Positions 6,345-7,339 of a stretch of DNA of 7,339 nt are shown here, one piece after another. Origin of the DNA: Bacillota bacterium. GTDB lineage: Bacteria; Bacillota; Clostridia; Christensenellales; CAG-138. The notes beneath the pieces were generated by a model that worked only from the letters and a program-made list of their open reading frames with translations, made no database searches and was not told the DNA's origin. The number at the start of each line of letters is the position of its first letter. Positions within the stretch are counted from its first letter, which is position 1. Made by a program: the position numbers and the translations under genes. The stretch is from positions 1-7,339 of the forward strand of contig JAEYLA010000019.1 of NCBI GenBank assembly GCA_023461495.1, in the 5' to 3' direction.

Positions 6345-6386
6345 AAATAGAGAGGAAGCCGCATCGGCGGCTTCCTCTCTATTTTT
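6345..6386. terminator. Strong two-way terminator between the ferredoxin and acetyltransferase genes
   Basis: AAATAGAGAGGAAGCCGC (6345-6362) pairs perfectly with 6367-6384 around the loop ATCG, an 18-bp stem. On the plus strand it ends in ATTTTTG. On the minus strand the same stem ends in TATTTATC, with a shorter T run. It ends the PadR-ferredoxin operon and faces the convergent acetyltransferase gene, whose stop is at 6397-6399. Confidence 0.9.
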
Positions 6387-6396
6387 GTTATTGCAT

Positions 6397-6849
6397 TCAA
6401 AGCGCCTTGCGCATGCAGACGGATGCTTCCATGCCGACATACGGGCCATAATTGGGAATAGCGGAATACCCCATATTGGTATAGAGCGCGATGGCGGAAA
6501 CAAAAGGCCGCCCGGTTTCAAGAATCAGGCTGTGGTAACCTTTGTCTTTCGCTTTCTCCTCCAACGCCTGCATCAACAAGCGAGAAAGCCCACGCCCACG
6601 GTATTCCTCGCGTATGAAGACGCGCTTGACTTCCGCGGTTCCTTCTTTATATTTCTTGAAGCTGGCGCACCCCACGGGCAGCGCGCCGTCATAGAGCACA
6701 AACACGTCGTGGATGTGCGTGAGCGCGTTGTGCGGCACGTATTCCGCACGGTGTTCTTCGCCGCCTGCAAGTGTGTTGAGGTGCGCGTCGAGCATCGAGC
6801 AGAGTAGAATAAAATCCGGGTCGGCACCATTCGTATAGCGCAGTTCCAT
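6397..6849 (-). CDS. GNAT-family N-acetyltransferase
   Basis: This 150-residue protein has the single-domain length of the GNAT family, which moves the acetyl group of acetyl-CoA to an amine. The strands around 48-66 (DVFVLYDGALPVGCASFKKY) lead to motif A, VKRVFIREEYRGRGLSRLLM (74-93), whose RGRGLS (84-89) binds the acetyl-CoA pyrophosphate. Motif B follows, with LILETG (108-113) and AIALYTNMGYSAIPNYGPY (119-137), the usual ALYxxxGY signature. The substrate cannot be read from sequence. The start at 6847-6849 is set by AAGGAGG on the minus strand five bases upstream; the frame is open to 6915 but that extension lies across the promoter. It appears to be a single-gene transcription unit. Confidence 0.93.
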   Translation of the reverse strand: MELRYTNGADPDFILLCSMLDAHLNTLAGGEEHRAEYVPHNALTHIHDVFVLYDGALPVGCASFKKYKEGTAEVKRVFIREEYRGRGLSRLLMQALEEKAKDKGYHSLILETGRPFVSAIALYTNMGYSAIPNYGPYVGMEASVCMRKAL

Positions 6850-6878
6850 GCTAGCCTCCTTGCATTGCCTATCCGTGT

Positions 6879-6907
6879 AGTATACGCGAAACCTGCATCG
6901 CCTGCAA
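6879..6907 (-). promoter_or_regulatory. Promoter of the acetyltransferase gene
   Basis: On the minus strand TTGCAG (6902-6907) is 17 bases before TATACT (6879-6884), a good sigma-A pattern. The start would be near 6872, giving a leader of about 23 bases that contains the AAGGAGG site. Confidence 0.6.
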
Positions 6908-6938
6908 GAAAACAAACGCCTGCTATTTCGCCATTGCG

Positions 6939-7006
6939 TTGATATCGCGTTTTTTCGCCGGTGTACAATGCCAGGCCTATCCGTACAGCCGGTTTGGAGA
7001 TATAAT
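6939..7006 (+). promoter_or_regulatory. Promoter region of the aldolase gene, two candidate promoters
   Basis: A perfect -10 box TATAAT lies at 7001-7006, but the matching -35 position (TATCCG, 6978-6983) is poor, so an activator might be needed. The start would be near 7013, about 35 bases before the ATG. Further up, TTGATA (6939-6944) and TACAAT (6964-6969) are 19 bases apart, a weaker alternative. GCCGGT occurs twice, at 6957-6962 and 6988-6993, 31 bases apart or about three helical turns, as a possible paired protein site. The rest of the 198-base gap to the acetyltransferase gene shows nothing more. Confidence 0.45.
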
Positions 7007-7047
7007 GACCATAAGCGATTTTTATTTCACTTCAAAAGGAGCAGAAT

Positions 7048-7339
7048 ATGGGTCTTTACAAAACCGGTGAGATTCTCAAGGATGCACAGGCGAAGAAATA
7101 TGGCGTCGGCTTCTTCGACGTCGTGGACCTGCATATGATCCGCGCTTATATCACGGCGGCGGAAGAGGTCAATTCGCCCGTGATTTTCGGGCCTGCCGAA
7201 AGCCTGATGGGTTACAGCAGCTTTGAATGGATCGCGCCCTTGATGCTGCAGGCTGCGCGTATGGCAAAGGTACCCGTTGCCATTCATATGGACCATACCT
7301 ACCGGTACGACGTCATGCTGCAGGCCATGCGCCACGGGC
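7048..7339 (+). CDS. Class II aldolase (FbaA/GatY/KbaY type), N-terminal part
   Basis: The first 97 codons are present and the window edge cuts the gene; the full family length is about 280-310 residues. The start MGLYKTGEIL follows AAAAGGAG (7034-7041) six bases away. GEILKDAQAKKYGVGFFDVV (7-26) matches the opening of zinc-dependent aldolases. SPVIFGPAE (43-51) is the second strand. VPVAIHMDHTYRYD (75-88) holds the active-site Asp82 and zinc ligand His83, the same numbers as in E. coli GatY/KbaY. These enzymes cleave fructose 1,6-bisphosphate or tagatose 1,6-bisphosphate to dihydroxyacetone phosphate and glyceraldehyde 3-phosphate; which one cannot be told from this part. Two departures are FDVVD where FNxxN is usual at 23-27, and DHT after the metal-binding strand where many enzymes have DHG. 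The downstream zinc ligands are not visible. Confidence 0.88.
   Translation, partial: MGLYKTGEILKDAQAKKYGVGFFDVVDLHMIRAYITAAEEVNSPVIFGPAESLMGYSSFEWIAPLMLQAARMAKVPVAIHMDHTYRYDVMLQAMRHG

Noticed and set aside
6340..6807. Plus-strand open frame of 155 codons antisense to the acetyltransferase
   Set aside because: It begins inside the terminator hairpin and lies opposite a clear GNAT protein.
6850..6915. N-terminal extension of the acetyltransferase by 22 residues
   Set aside because: It crosses the likely promoter and has no ribosome binding site, whereas AAGGAGG precedes the ATG at 6849.
7027..7335. Minus-strand open frame of 102 codons at the right edge
   Set aside because: It is antisense to the aldolase, whose frame, ribosome binding site and active-site residues are clear.

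Overview
The window looks like chromosome of a clostridial Firmicute of roughly 50% GC. The reasons are a 5S rRNA of Firmicutes type, strong AAGGAGG-like ribosome binding sites before most genes, a small protein resembling the DNA-binding domain of the sporulation regulator Spo0A, and PadR-, PfkB- and NapH-like genes typical of gut Clostridia. The exact genus cannot be told from the sequence. There is no sign of phage, insertion sequence or CRISPR.

Layout. Bases 1-127 hold the 3' end of a 5S rRNA and a long hairpin terminator, probably the end of an rRNA operon. Bases 159-726 hold two small divergent genes, a Spo0A-C-terminal-like protein (minus) and a Cro/CI-type regulator (plus), around a 121-bp control region containing a palindrome. 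After a two-way hairpin come two minus-strand genes. The first in coordinates is a PfkB-family sugar kinase, most like fructokinase (791-1732). The second is a membrane protein of about 1000 residues with GAF, GGDEF and EAL domains for cyclic-di-GMP turnover (1838-4849). A terminator and a separate promoter lie between them, so they are probably not one operon.

The most notable spot is 4946-4984. It is a perfect 19-bp inverted repeat that carries a near-ideal sigma-A promoter (TTGACA-17-TATAGT) on both strands at once. It faces a PadR regulator and membrane ferredoxin operon (5005-6334, plus) on one side and the cyclic-di-GMP gene on the other. PadR is the obvious candidate to bind it, which would couple one repressor to a redox membrane protein and to second-messenger turnover. 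That coupling is an inference.

The right end has a two-way terminator, a GNAT acetyltransferase (6397-6849, minus) with its own promoter, and the first 97 codons of a class II aldolase (7048 onward, plus) cut by the window edge. The sugar kinase and the aldolase both fit sugar catabolism but are 5 kb apart and not co-transcribed.

Almost every base is explained by ordinary genes and signals. I see no strong case for a wholly new system. The palindromic divergent promoter and the Spo0A-like/Cro-like pair are the items most worth testing.
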